From Buxus sempervirens (lineage: Eukaryota; Streptophyta; Magnoliopsida; Buxales; Buxaceae), in NCBI GenBank assembly GCA_947561395.2, contig OX387185.1:42356602-42420601 (forward strand): a DNA stretch of 64,000 bases, in the 5' to 3' direction. The notes beneath the pieces are model-generated. The model was given only the letters and a program-made list of their open reading frames with translations, was not told the origin of the DNA and searched no databases. A program made the position numbers and the translations under genes. Positions 21,868 to 33,338 of the stretch are shown in pieces. Within the stretch, counting starts at the first letter, position 1. Each line of letters opens with the position of its first letter.

Positions 21868-24690
21868 TCAGTCCGCCTCGCCTCTACCTCGCCATCGCTG
21901 CCGGATGAAGAAATGGTCGGAGAAGCGCTGGCTAGCCGGAGAAGACGGCTCAGCAGGAGTCGAAAGACTAGCAGGAGGCACCGGGTCTGCAGAAGGCACA
22001 GGATCGGTAGAAGGAGCTGGAACTGGATCATTCCAAGACAGATCCATGAAGCAGGAGATGGAAGTATCTATCGCCAAAGGGACCAGCTCCAGAATCCGGG
22101 AATCCTCAACAGCAGGAGAGGAATCTATGGGATCCGCTGCATCACGCGCCTCTGCCACCTCGGGCTCAGCCACATCTGGCATCCCCTCCTCTCTCACGGG
22201 CTCGGCCGCCTCGGGAACCACAGGAACCTCTAGGTCACCCTCCGCTGTCTCAGGAGCAGTCTTTGGCTCAGATACCGGAGCAGTCTCAGATGCAGGCACG
22301 GCCTCCGGCATCTCGACCGACTCAGGAACTGCATCAGCAGAGGTAGCCTCGGCCGCCACCTCACTCTCTCTCTCCGGGATCTCTATATCTCCTAAGGAAA
22401 AGGATAAAGTGCGAGAATTGGATGGTGAAGCCGCCATATCCTCCTGAAAGGCAAAGACAGACTGATCAGAAGCAGAAAAGATAAGAAAAAATACAGAAAC
22501 TGAAAAAGACAGACCTGAGCTCCTGAAGGTCCCGCCTGACCCTGAGCACTGGCCAACTGGGCCCGCAAGTCGGCAATGAGAGCGGCCTGCCCTGTGATGA
22601 TAACGTCGCTCTCGGCTATGGCAGCATCCCTCTCAGCCAGCTGACGCTCCAGATCCGCATACCTGGCCCGGATCTCCTCTAGCTGTGCCTCCTGAAAAGA
22701 AGATAAGAAAGAAAAAATGTCAGCAAACTTTAAATAAGAAAGAAAGGCTAAAGGAATACACGAGGAAAGGAGATTCAGACCGTGGTGTCATAGAGGCGGA
22801 TCACCACCCCTCCTATCTCAGTAACTCCACCTCGAACGGGCATGGGCTGCATCAGACAACCCACCGAGACCTGCCCGAACCAGGCATCATAGTCACCATC
22901 AACTAAAAGGCCATCTCCTGCCTCCCACTCGCCAAAGTGGGCAGGGTCGAATGGACCAGGAGGGATGAATGGGGCTGTAGCTGGAGGAGCCGCTGGGATC
23001 CGGGGCTCGCCAGTATGCTGGAAGAAGAAGCGCTCCCTGAGGTACCATATACTGCCCAACTGCCCAATAAAGAATGGGTACCTCTGGCGTCGCTGATCCA
23101 GGGCGAAAGCGGCGTCCACAAAGGGCTGGAAAGCCAACTCGTCATGCAGGCCGTCAAGTCGGGGAACAGAGAGCTGAGGATAAGCAAAAAAGAATATCAG
23201 AATCTGATAGAAAGGAGAAAAGGAAATGAGGAAAAGAGAGATGGAGAAAGTGCTTACCTCTCTCCTGAAAGTCCTGTCCAGGTGAGCCCTGGCCGACCTA
23301 GGGCGACTCTTCTCTGAGTCACGCCTAATCTGATTCCACCGACCGGCCAAGGGAAACGTCCCCTCAGACAAGGTGGAGGTAGGGCGAAAGTGGGCCACAT
23401 AGACCCGAGCAAAGAACTGAAAAATAAAAAAAAAGAGAGAAGAAGAAAAAAAAAAAAAAAGAAGGAAAAAAAAAGAAAAAAGAGGTTAAGCAAAGAAAAG
23501 AAGAGAGAAAAAGAAAAAAAAAGAAAAGAAAAGAAAGGAAAGGAAGAAAAAAAGAATTTATACCTGCAGAAAGGGCCAGAAAAATCTGCAACCCACTCCG
23601 GCTCCCCTGGGAGAGGACAGGCCAGAAACCACTCGTCGAAGGCCCGCTAGCAGGGTGCCATAGACAAGCTGACCCCAAGCGTAGTCCCTCGCTCGGTGCA
23701 GATCCCGGAGAAGACTCAAGAAATGGGGGCTGACTGAAGTAGTATCCTCCAAGCAGAAGCAGGAGCCCATCATCAGAAGAAAAAGAAATCTGAAAGCTAT
23801 CGGGAAACTGGGATGCTCCGCTGCTAGGGTGCTGAATCCCCTCTCCAAAAATGCCTCCCTCAACCATATCCGGGAAATACGGGTAATCCTGCTCCGGTCC
23901 CACGCCTCCACTGGCATCTCGTCATATCCCAACAGCTCGGCAATCTCCAAGTCCGCCGGCCGATCCATCTCAGTGATGACATCTCCAGTCATCCTGATCC
24001 CAGTAATAAGAGCGAAGTCGGAGGGACGAATGCCTATCTCCACATCAGGCAAATGGAAGCTCAGGGTCTCCGGGAAAAAGCGCTCCATCAAAGCCAAAAT
24101 CAAAGGCCGATCCTGACGAACACCGGTGATGGTGATAAAGGGGCCAAATCCAAAACGGCCCATCTCTCGGCGCAGAGAGGACGAGCAAGCCCCTACTACA
24201 TCAGCAAAAAGGGCCCAGCTCCCTCGGAAATGGGAAGAAGGATATCTAAGAGGGATGTCTGCCCTGACGCCTGCCGAAGGATGCGTCGTCAAACTATGAA
24301 GGAGAGGGGTGTCCCGGATCTGATCTGCTATCTCTGCAGGAATGGCGACACGAGTCACCCGGGCTCCTGCCCTACCTCTACGACGGGCTCCCCTACGCTC
24401 TCGGACCTCACCAGCAGGCTAGAAAGGCAAATAAAAAGGGGTTTAAGTTGAATGTGATAAAAGAAAGCCGGGTTTTAAAAAAAGGGGAAAGGGAATACCT
24501 CTGGGATCGACTCCAGCGAATCCCCAGACGCTCCAGAGTCTGAATCTGAAAGCTCCAGACCACTGGGAGAAGAAGGCTCATGGTCTGGCTCGGCCCTAGA
24601 GGAAGACGCCACATCGGCTGGATCCCTCCGAACCCTCGAAGATGAAGGCTCATCTGCAGGACCCCGGGAAGCACGACGGGTGCGAGCCAT
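21868..24690 (-). CDS. Antisense gene 1 of the 23-kb element (plant-mobile-domain-like), probably about six exons
   Basis: The ATG is at 24690 on the minus strand (MARTRRASRGPAD...). Exon-like frames lie at about 24690-24500, 24418-23565, 23416-23258, 23175-22780, 22692-22520 and 22446-21868. The gaps begin with GT, have a pyrimidine-rich 3' end on the minus strand, and end in AG. The large second exon has FFPETLSFHLPDVEIGIRPS, then FALITGIRMTGDVI, matching the plant mobile domain pattern. The last exon is acidic, Ala/Pro/Glu-rich. Antisense ORFs of this sort are described for Tat elements, with unknown function. One gap has a weak donor, so that junction is unsure. The plus-strand frames here are shadows. 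Confidence 0.65.
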
Positions 24691-25464
24691 CTACAGGACC
24701 AATTACAGGAGAAAGGAAATCAGAAGAGACACTTCAAAAAGTGCCCGGCCAGACAAGGATTTGATTTCTTTTACTAATCTCTTTATTATTTCTGTTATAT
24801 ATAAGAATTATATATAAGAAACAAGATTTTCTATATATCTTTCTTATAAACAAAAAAAAAGGAAAACTGTGAAAGAAGTTTTCAAGAACCTAATTCCATT
24901 GCTAAAGATTATAGAACTCTAAAATGTTTGCAGATTATCTAAAAATCCCTAAAATTCTGAATTTGTTTTCTTTTCAGGCTTACCAAAAGAAAGCAGTACT
25001 AAAGGCAGTCAAGGCATGATCAAAATAGCAGGAGTTGCCTACACCTATTCATGCTAAAGATTTTGAGAGAAGCTTTCAAAGTACAAGAGCGGGTGCTCAG
25101 AATTTTGAAATAAACATGGAAGCATGAATAAGGAATGAGCATGTCAAGTGTTAGGTTGCCACAGAAAAGAAATCATCAGGCTGATGAAAGGCAAACATGC
25201 AACGAAAAGCAATAATCAAATTGGATAAACAGAAGAACAACAATCAAGAAAGAAACTGGCATCATGAAGTAAGATTTTGGACAAAATATAAGCAGTATAA
25301 GTCATGGCCGACATAGATACAGAATTCGAGGGATCCTGTTTGATCATAGGTCATCAGTTCAGAGCATGCCCAAAAGCAAAAGTATAACAGCAATCAACCA
25401 TGAAAATCCATGCACAAATGTTCGAATTAATTGCTTGCGAAAAGAATAAGTATCCGGCCACTTA

Positions 25465-25960
25465 CCTGTGATTAGCCGAAATCAAAGGTTTACAAGAAAA
25501 ACGGAGTCTTGGCCTCACCGGAGCTCCAGAAATGACTGACCGGACGATTGGCGAACTCAGAAAATCCTCAATCGATGAGGGAGCTGGGGCTAAGTCGTGG
25601 TAGGATGGCAAGAGCTCACCGGAATCCTCAACCACAGGAAGTTGTCGATCGCTTGTCAAAACAGAGGTCGCCAGAGAGAGCAGAGTTCACCGAAAAAATG
25701 ACTTCGCCGGAAGCGGAGTAAGGTTGCCGGAGAAGATAGATCGAAGACCGGAGGGAAACCGCGGTCGCCAGAGAGAAGAGCAACACTGATGGTCAAGGGT
25801 TTCGCAAAGGAAATGAAGCCAGGCGCGGTCGCGGTCGTGGTTATATGAAACCTAGAAAACCGCACATACAGAACGGTTAGTATCGCAAGTGCCAAAAACC
25901 GCGCACACAGCACGGTTGAAATCGAAATTGTTAAAAACTGCATGTTCAGTACGGTTGGCA
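25465..25960 (-). promoter_or_regulatory. Candidate promoter and leader exon of antisense gene 1
   Basis: On the minus strand, three AACCG/CGGTT palindromes (25857-25960) come first, then CATATAAC (about 25840-25848). An open stretch follows that ends in CACAG|GTAAGT at 25465, a near-consensus donor. An acceptor TCCTGTAG directly precedes the ATG at 24690. This predicts a 5' leader intron of about 770 bp. It is supported only by site quality and layout. Confidence 0.5.
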
Positions 25961-26284
25961 CCCAAAAATGAATTTTCAAAACCTTTTCCAATCTCTTTCA
26001 AAGATCTATGTCCATGATAGTCATGAATTGCAAGAAACACCACCCTATCAACTTTTGCTTTAAAAATTTGCTCAAATCTCACTTCATAGCCATGAGTGCT
26101 CCGTGAGACGCGAGAAGAGGATTTGACCCTTAAGGTTAGGGACTTTTCATCAGATCCTCTAAAGAAATTCTTTTTCGAAAACCATGTTGGAGTCCTTGCA
26201 GCTCATAATCAAATGGACATGATCTTGAGAGGCGCAATTTGCGGGTCTTTTTGCTCTCCGCTGTTAATTGGTTCCAATTCCAGC

Positions 26285-26294
26285 GAAGAGGGGG
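26285..26294 (+). other. Polypurine tract of the 23-kb element
   Basis: GAAGAGGGGG ends four bases before the 3' LTR start at 26299, the expected place for plus-strand priming. Confidence 0.8.
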
Positions 26295-26298
26295 CAGT

Positions 26299-28695
26299 TG
26301 TAGACACCCCAAATTGCACCTCAATATAAGAAAATACCTAAGAAGAATTTTAAAAAAAGTCTTATTTGAGCCTTGACATATGTCAAACTCTCAAAAACTT
26401 TCAAAATCAGTTCCAACCGTACTGTGTATACGGTTTTTATAGTTTTGATCCCAACCGCTCTGTATGCACGGTTGCAACCGTGCACACAGCACGGTTCATG
26501 TCCATGCTCGTTGCGGTGGTGGCCACGTGGCTTCGCGAAGCTTCGGCCATTGAGCCGCGTGGACAGCACTCAATTAAAGCATAACTGAATTGAACCGTGC
26601 TGTATATACGGTTCTGTCGAATTTGTGAGAAACCGCACTTCAAGTAACGGTTGTGTTGAAACCGTACTGTATATACGGTTTTGGCTGTTTTGAGGCTTTG
26701 CGAAATGGCTCGATCTCTGAGCCTTATTTACGCATATTACCTCTCTCTAAGGGACCTGATCTCCCTATTTCACCCTCCGAAACTTCTAGTATTACACCAA
26801 TTCAAGCCTTGGAGGAGAATTGGAATAATCTAGAAGGCCTTTTAGGCCTACCCTTGGGACTCTTCTACCCTTGGCTTGGCCTATAAATAGAGAGGTCCTC
26901 CTCTTACAAATGGCTGACAATCTGAAGCTTAGAAGCTCTGCAAAGAAGAAGGAGAACCTCTGCTGGATTGCCTACTCAACCATTCAAGCTACTAAGGTAA
27001 AGCCCATTTTGATTTATTGCTTCCTATTTACATTCTAGCAATCTCTCATCTTCTACCTTTCTGTAGTGTAAGGCTTTGATGTTGTTTGTAGCGCCAAACC
27101 CCTTCTAAAGTACCTGGGAATCCTCTCTAGCCGTAAAACGTGAAGAGAGAGCCTGGGGAAAAGGAAGGTGGAATGGATCCTCTAGGTTTAGAACCCTCAA
27201 ATGATGTGCAAGCATGCTATATGGTTATTTTGAGCCCTTGAATGCTTCTCTGATCATTTTTGTATTTGGAGAAGATGTGAATCCATGCTCTCAATAGCCA
27301 TGGATTCCAACTTTCTCATAGAAATGTGATTTTCCACATCTTTGCACCCACTTTCCACCTTTTTTTTTTATCAAAATAGGCTAGATCTTGGATTTCCATG
27401 TAAATATGGAAAATCTGAGATCATTGGCCTTAGAATGAGTTTTTAGAAGTTCATGAGTTGTTTTTCATGATTTTAAATTGTTTTGGTCGAATCCACTTGC
27501 ACACATACACTGATTTTGGCTTCTTATTCAAAGTTCTTCAAAAACAGGACAGATCTGTAGCCTGTCTTGGAATGCTTATAACTTCATCCTCTGGATGAAT
27601 TTTTGAGTGATTCCAAAGACATGTGATAGATGGATGTGTCTATTTAATATCTGAAAATTTTCGTCCACTTCCATGAAGCCAATTTTTGACACCATCTCTT
27701 CAAAGTTTGTAAGACAGTTCAGCCCAGATTGCTGAACTTGCCGCTTTGATGGTGCACTATTTGCTCAGTTTTAATCCGTTTCCTATGATTCCAGTTTCTG
27801 AGTTTTCTTTGAGAAGTCTATTTTCATTTCCAACTGGTTTCAGCAGATTTCAATCTGTTTTGTGTCTCGGGTGCTCAGTTGACTCAGAGATGCTCGCTGG
27901 CATAGTCCAGAGCTCATCTGTGGTCTTCTAGGCCTGTTCAAGAGAGCACACAAGTCACATCCGGATAGAGATTGGTGTGAGGTCTTTTTATTTGGAAAGA
28001 TGGCACTACATACTTCCTCCATACCAATTTTCAGGGATTTTTATTGAGCCAAACTCCACGAATAGAGCTTTGAAAATGCCTACTTGACACTTTTTCTGAG
28101 TTATAACAGCAGATTTCGGATGTGGATTTCTCTCTAGTTTTGAATCGGATCGAACTGAATTTTCTACCGTATATTTTACTATATACCAGTTTTCAGATGG
28201 TTTTGGTTTCATTTGATTTGGATTTAAATTTAGTAAGTTAGGGTTAATCAAAGCTTTCAAGCTTTTTGATCTAATTTCTCCAGATTTGCCTTAGCTTGAT
28301 TTTCTTCATTTTTACTTTGATTTCACTTCACTCATGAAGTTTTAGAAGTGATGAATCCACAAAGAGAGTCTAAACTCATTAGATTTCTCATGTGGAATGG
28401 TCACACACATTGTGCTTGTTAAGCACCTCCTTGTTTATTTTACTAAGCAAGCATGTGGCAACCGTCTTAGATGGATGAGTGGGGGTGCCTAACACCTTCC
28501 CCCGCTCATAAATAATTCCCCGTACCCAATCTCTGGATTTTTCCATGTATTAGAGCCACTTTAGCTCTATTTGACATCTATGAACATTTTGGTGTCCATT
28601 CACACCTTAAAATGAATGGTGGCGACTCTTAACATTTATCGATCCCCGCGTGACGATATCGGAAGTCATCCGAGATGACGAATCCATGTCTCACA
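26299..28695 (+). repeat. 3' LTR of the 23-kb element
   Basis: It is about 99 percent identical to 5388-7783 and followed by the target duplication CTATG. It carries the same TATA box (26882-26890) and palindrome cluster (26417-26685). Nine of about 22 differences from the 5' LTR fall in the palindrome region. Confidence 0.95.
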
Positions 28696-28704
28696 CTATG
28701 GAGC

Positions 28705-29109
28705 ATGGTTTTCAGTTTCAGCGGCACGCCAAAAATCGTTTTTTTTCAACTGTTGAAACGAATTGACACAAAAAATCGGTTCTGAAAAAATCGACCGATT
28801 TTTTCGACGTGCCAGCAAAAAATTGGTGGGTGCCGAGCAAACGGACCAAAACTCACAAAAAATTGATTTTAACTCACAAAAAATTGATTTTTTGAGATAA
28901 AGAAGAAAAAAAATCAATTTTGTTAAATTTTATCAGCGATTTTTTGACGGCGTGCCGCCGAAAAATCGACAGAATAAAAAAATTTTAATTTTTTTTCCTA
29001 ATTTTTTTTGCTTTTTTTTTAAATTTTCTGGCGTTTCGCCGGCACGCCGTCGGCGTGCCGCTTTTTCTGATGACCGGCACACCCATCGGCATTGAAACTG
29101 TAATCCTTG
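28705..29109. mobile_element. MITE, about 405 bp, 9-bp target duplication (Mutator-like)
   Basis: Direct repeats CTATGGAGC (28696-28704 and 29110-29118) flank it. The ends are inverted repeats of about 16 bp with 3-4 mismatches, sharing CAGTTTCA. The interior is rich in AAATCG and GGCACGCCG palindromes. A 9-bp duplication fits Mutator-like elements. The empty site is visible in block B (45530-45540), which supports the call. The 23-kb element later inserted in the left copy of this duplication. Confidence 0.75.
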
Positions 29110-29113
29110 CTAT

Positions 29114-29249
29114 GGAGCCTCTATCTACATTTTTATTTGGAGTTGATCATGTGTATTTAAAAACTACTTAAATGGTATAATTGTAAATTTTTATTACACT
29201 TGGCACAGTCCTAGGAAAAGCTCCGAATAAAGGAGCAGGTAGAGGCTCC
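29114..29249. mobile_element. Foldback MITE, 136 bp, copy A
   Basis: Terminal inverted repeats of about 29 bp (GGAGCCTCTATCTAC... and its complement ending GTAGAGGCTCC) enclose a short AT-rich loop. A second copy at 45534-45681 lies in the same context of the duplicated block. The superfamily is not clear because the target duplication is not clear. Confidence 0.75.
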
Positions 29250-30179
29250 ACAGAAACGGTCAATGGCGTCTTGCCAATCAAAATGTCAAACCCTATAAAA
29301 TCCCAAGATAATAAATTAGTATAAAAGTTATCCGAAATGAGTCCCTTATTTCTTTTCTGACTTTTCAAAAGTCCGCTGATTGATAAGGGGAGAAATTGGA
29401 CATGAACCCACGTCTTGGGTTCAACCCTTTTTTGGGTGTTCTCTAACTTAATTGATACATGGCTTTACGGGTTGGTTTAGTGGTGGAAACAGTGGTTCAT
29501 ATTCCGAGTCCAAGGGGGAGGGACCTGAGGAGCAGCCCCCCAGGGTACGGTAAAGGATATTTGTGAGATTTAAGAAAAACCGGATTTAAGGTTGGTATAT
29601 ATACATTGATGCAACCCTAATTGACGTTTTTTTCATAGTGGAAAATTTTGCTGTACATAGTGAATATAGGCACATCACCGAACCACTTAAATTTTGTGTG
29701 TTCTTATTCTTCTTCTTCTCCATTCTTTTACTATTCACATTGCACATTTATCTACTTGAGGTCACTCCCTTGGATGGGTCCAAATGTACCTTGTCCAGGG
29801 TTTGTTCTACATTACAAAAGAAATTACACTTACCGCCCGTATGGCTTCTAACAACTACAGATACCTCCCTTGAGGTTTCTGAAATGATACTTATATAGTA
29901 TATATATTATAGTATTTATTATATCATATGATAATAATATGTAATATATACATATATTTATGTATGTACTATATTAATGTATAAAATAGTATAATTTTAT
30001 ATGTACAATATAATAAATTATTTAAATATATTATATTACATAACATTCTATATAATATTATATCTAATTTTATCTAATATTGTAATATGTGTGTGTGTAT
30101 TATGATAGTATATATAATATAACATATATATAAAATAATATTGTATGTATTGCAATATTTATTATATCATATGAAATTA

Positions 30180-30180
<1 letters not shown>

Positions 30181-30233
<53 letters not shown>
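30181..30233. repeat. (AC)n-(TA)n microsatellite
   Basis: About 19 AC units are followed by about 8 TA units. Confidence 0.97.
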
Positions 30234-30234
<1 letters not shown>

Positions 30235-33085
30235 AATTTTTATATCATATGATCTTAACATATTAGCTAGAACCCTAAAATATTTATTTTCTAAATTTTG
30301 TATAAGTCACCCATTATCAAGGTAAGAATTCCATAATCCAACTCTATAATGGATTCTAATTTCAGGGTAGATTACAAAAATCAGATTCTTTAATCTCTAA
30401 GATAATCCAAACCAAGTGCTCCTCCACTTAGAATCTATAAAATCTGATTATGACTAAAATCCCGAATGCCCATCAAACATCCCATGAGAATTATTGCTTT
30501 ATGCACTTATAAAGCAAGATGCTTGCTCTAATTATAACCCCCCAAACAAACTTTCTTAGTAGTCTTTGTAGAAATTAATTTAATTGTGCGCATATGCATT
30601 CAATAATTAAAGCAAACTTAGTGCTTTATAAGTGGTTAACACAATTGGGAAAGTTATAATTAGAAGTTAATTTAATCATGAGCATAGGCATGCCATAATT
30701 AAAGCAAGCTTTTTACTTAATTTTTACGTGATTAAAGACAATTGAGGAGGCTATAATAATAAACTTCTCTTCAAAAAATCACAACATTTTTAAATTGAAT
30801 AAACTAGTCACGATGAATTTTTTTCAAAGCCGATGCACAAATCACTGGTGCATGACTTTCGGCCCTCCTTTTGTCATTTTAAAGTGGGGTGCTATCAAAC
30901 TTCTCATAGACTCCATTGATGAACACTTAAACCTACCAGACCGGCCCCGTTGTGCAGTTATTAAACCTTGCGGATTCCAGTAAGTGATGACACACGTACG
31001 TTTGGAAGATGTCTTTCCGGCGAACAATTACCACCCTTTTTGTCATTTTTCTGGTCACGATTGCAGTTCTGGGTCGAACTGCTTGTGTTGAAGCAACCGT
31101 CTACTAACTGCAGATGAGGATTTTGTGCCTGATAAGAACTTGGCGACAGAGTCTTCTTTCTACAAGGTAGCCGTGTCGCATCGGCTGAGAGCATTGTCAC
31201 CAGGACGAAGCTCATCTGTAAGACCAAGCTCTTCTTCTGGACCAAGCAACCGTGGCGGCGGGCACTAGTTATTCCAAGTGTTGTCTGTAGGGTCTTTGTC
31301 TCAAAGGACATGGACAACGTAAATCTACATGTCTGGATTAAAACAGTTAAGGTAGTAGTAGTTTAGATCTTGTTATTAAAATAAAATAAAAAAACATGTA
31401 CAATAACTAATGTTGATATTTATTTGGTGATGGTGTTGTTATTATATTGATAGTTGATAGTAATATGACAACGAAACACGGATGAACACATTTCCTCTTG
31501 TACTAAGTGGCATTTATTTTTATCTAGGATGTTTATGCCCTATGTTTGTCTTCCTCACTTATGTTCCCATACGAAGTTGGATGTACAGGGAGTGGTGAAA
31601 TATCATATTTGGGCCCTCTTAAATACATATATAGTTGCGCCTTCACCTATTAGCTGAAGTTTTTCGGTGCAACGGTTGTTAACGGTACCATGCTGGGATT
31701 TGCTTTTTGGGCGACGGTTCATGATTCCATGAAATGTACTAGAAGAAACCATCACTTATAAAGGTTTAGCTCATACCAAACCCACTCCTTACCTTATTGT
31801 ATTGGTAAAGGGCGGGGTCAGACGTTGACTTAGCTCAAGCATTAAATGTTAAAATATGAATGATTTTAAATATAGAAAGTGTAAATTACTTAACATGTTT
31901 ATTTATAAAATATGTATTATTATATATAGAGGATATTTGTGAAATATATATGTATTATTATAATGGATTAATAAGGCCGGATCGATGGATTAAACCCTAG
32001 GCTTATTTGGGGCTTAACAAACCCTAACCATTAGGGGTAGATTGAGGCGGGGGTTTCCCAAACCCGGTCGCCATCCCTACAATCTATTTTTTTTTTGGGT
32101 TCAAAAACCTTTTAATTTTGGGTCTACTTGTACCTATAAAATTAGCAGGTTAGGTAAATGGCATTGTAGGCATATTAAAAATTTTCTAGTTTGCTCTTAT
32201 ATAAGTTGAATTATTATCCCCCCTTTACATTTATATCCTTATTAAACTTAGATATTTAAACATTTTTTACAAGCTAAGCAATATGAGATTCATTTAGACA
32301 TATGTACAATAACTCTATTGAGGTAAAACTATTTCAACGAGTGAAAATTCAACAAATTTGGTTAAAACACATAACTATTTATTTACAGAATTATATTAAG
32401 TGTTAATTAAAACAACAAAATTTCAATAGAAAGAGGTGTTATTTCAAAAACATGATGGGGTAGCTATAATTTTAGCCTGTTGGAAAGGCTGAAGAACTTG
32501 CTAAATAAACCTTACCTTCATGAGAAATTAATTAATTTCAGAGTAATCTCATACTAGCTAGTGTTAGGGTTCCCCTGCCCCAGATATTTTAAACCTCAGG
32601 TCTTCCATACCCTTCTTGCTTTACCAAACAGGTCTTGATTAATAGGGGGACAGTGCGGTTAGGTTATCACCATTTTGACCCTCCCCTACCACCTTTCATA
32701 CATAGCAGAACCTACTCATCTAATGAATCATAATGGTGGTGATGATAAATAAATGTAATGGCCCCTTTAAAAATATATACTTTCTGTACGTAGATGGACC
32801 GTGCCTCCAACTTCAACATTATGGGCACAGTCAGAAGCCTTTTTGGTTAAATAATGATCACTCAAAGAAGACAAATACTCAACAATGAAATTGTATCATC
32901 TGGTGCAGTTCGTTTCCCGCCAAAAAAAAAAACAAAAAAACTTAAATTCCTGACAAAGCCGTTTGGTTTCCTTCTTTTTATTTATAGGAGATAACAAGAA
33001 TGTCTCCTTCCTCATTAGCCTCGTGTCTGCCACACGCCTCAGAGGCCTTCCTCTTTGTTGATCTGAGCTATTTTCACTCTCAAAG

Positions 33086-33299
33086 GTACGTACCTAGGGT
33101 TATCTGCCTCCACTTCTATATAATGCTCTTCTCACTTTAGGAAATAAATGATGAAGTCGATGGCTATATCCATGAAAACGACATAAAATTTATGATTTGA
33201 GGTTTGAAACAGGTATTCCTTAATGCGTTTTGAAATCTGGTGGAGCTAATGTAACATGGTAATCAAAATTCAAAAAAACTAACTTAATTTGTTTTACAG
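33086..33299 (+). other. Likely 5'-UTR intron of the oxidase gene
   Basis: CAAAG|GTACGT at 33085/33086 is a good donor, and a T-rich stretch ending TTTTACAG (33299) is a good acceptor, 39 bp before the ATG. Inferred from site quality only. Confidence 0.45.
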
Positions 33300-33338
33300 T
33301 ACTGTTTACAGCCAAGTATAGGTGTGACGTCCCTGAGA

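Larger units (their letters stand above)
5388..28695 (+). mobile_element. 23.3-kb Tat/Ogre-type Ty3/gypsy element, nearly whole, with antisense genes
   Basis: The element has two LTRs of 2396 and 2397 bp, and a 5-bp target duplication CTATG (5383-5387 and 28696-28700). A primer site follows the left LTR and a polypurine tract precedes the right one. The 18.5-kb interior holds in order: a 3.5-kb leader with tandem repeats, gag, protease, RT, RNase H, a second archaeal-type RNase H, integrase, and about 7.5 kb carrying two antisense genes. The second RNase H and antisense ORFs are known traits of the Tat lineage. By eye the LTRs differ at about 22 sites (0.9 percent), suggesting insertion within the last million years at usual plant rates. 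It looks nearly whole; gag-pol shows perhaps two or three interruptions, some of which may be normal for the family. Confidence 0.92.
29250..33338. other. Intergenic region upstream of the oxidase gene
   Basis: It is AT-rich with few open frames. It holds a microsatellite (30181-30233) and a TRIM-like LTR fragment near 31594-31690 (GAAATATCATATTTGGGCCC, repeated at 36076). A 118-codon minus frame at 30961-31317 has no recognisable domain and no gene structure. Immediately before the gene is a likely leader intron. Confidence 0.6.

Noticed and set aside
21803-22447. 214-codon plus frame rich in Ser, Ala and Gly
   Set aside because: Shadow of the acidic last exon of antisense gene 1.
30961-31317. 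118-codon minus frame before the oxidase gene
   Set aside because: No recognised domain, no splice or promoter support; the sequence is only locally less AT-rich.
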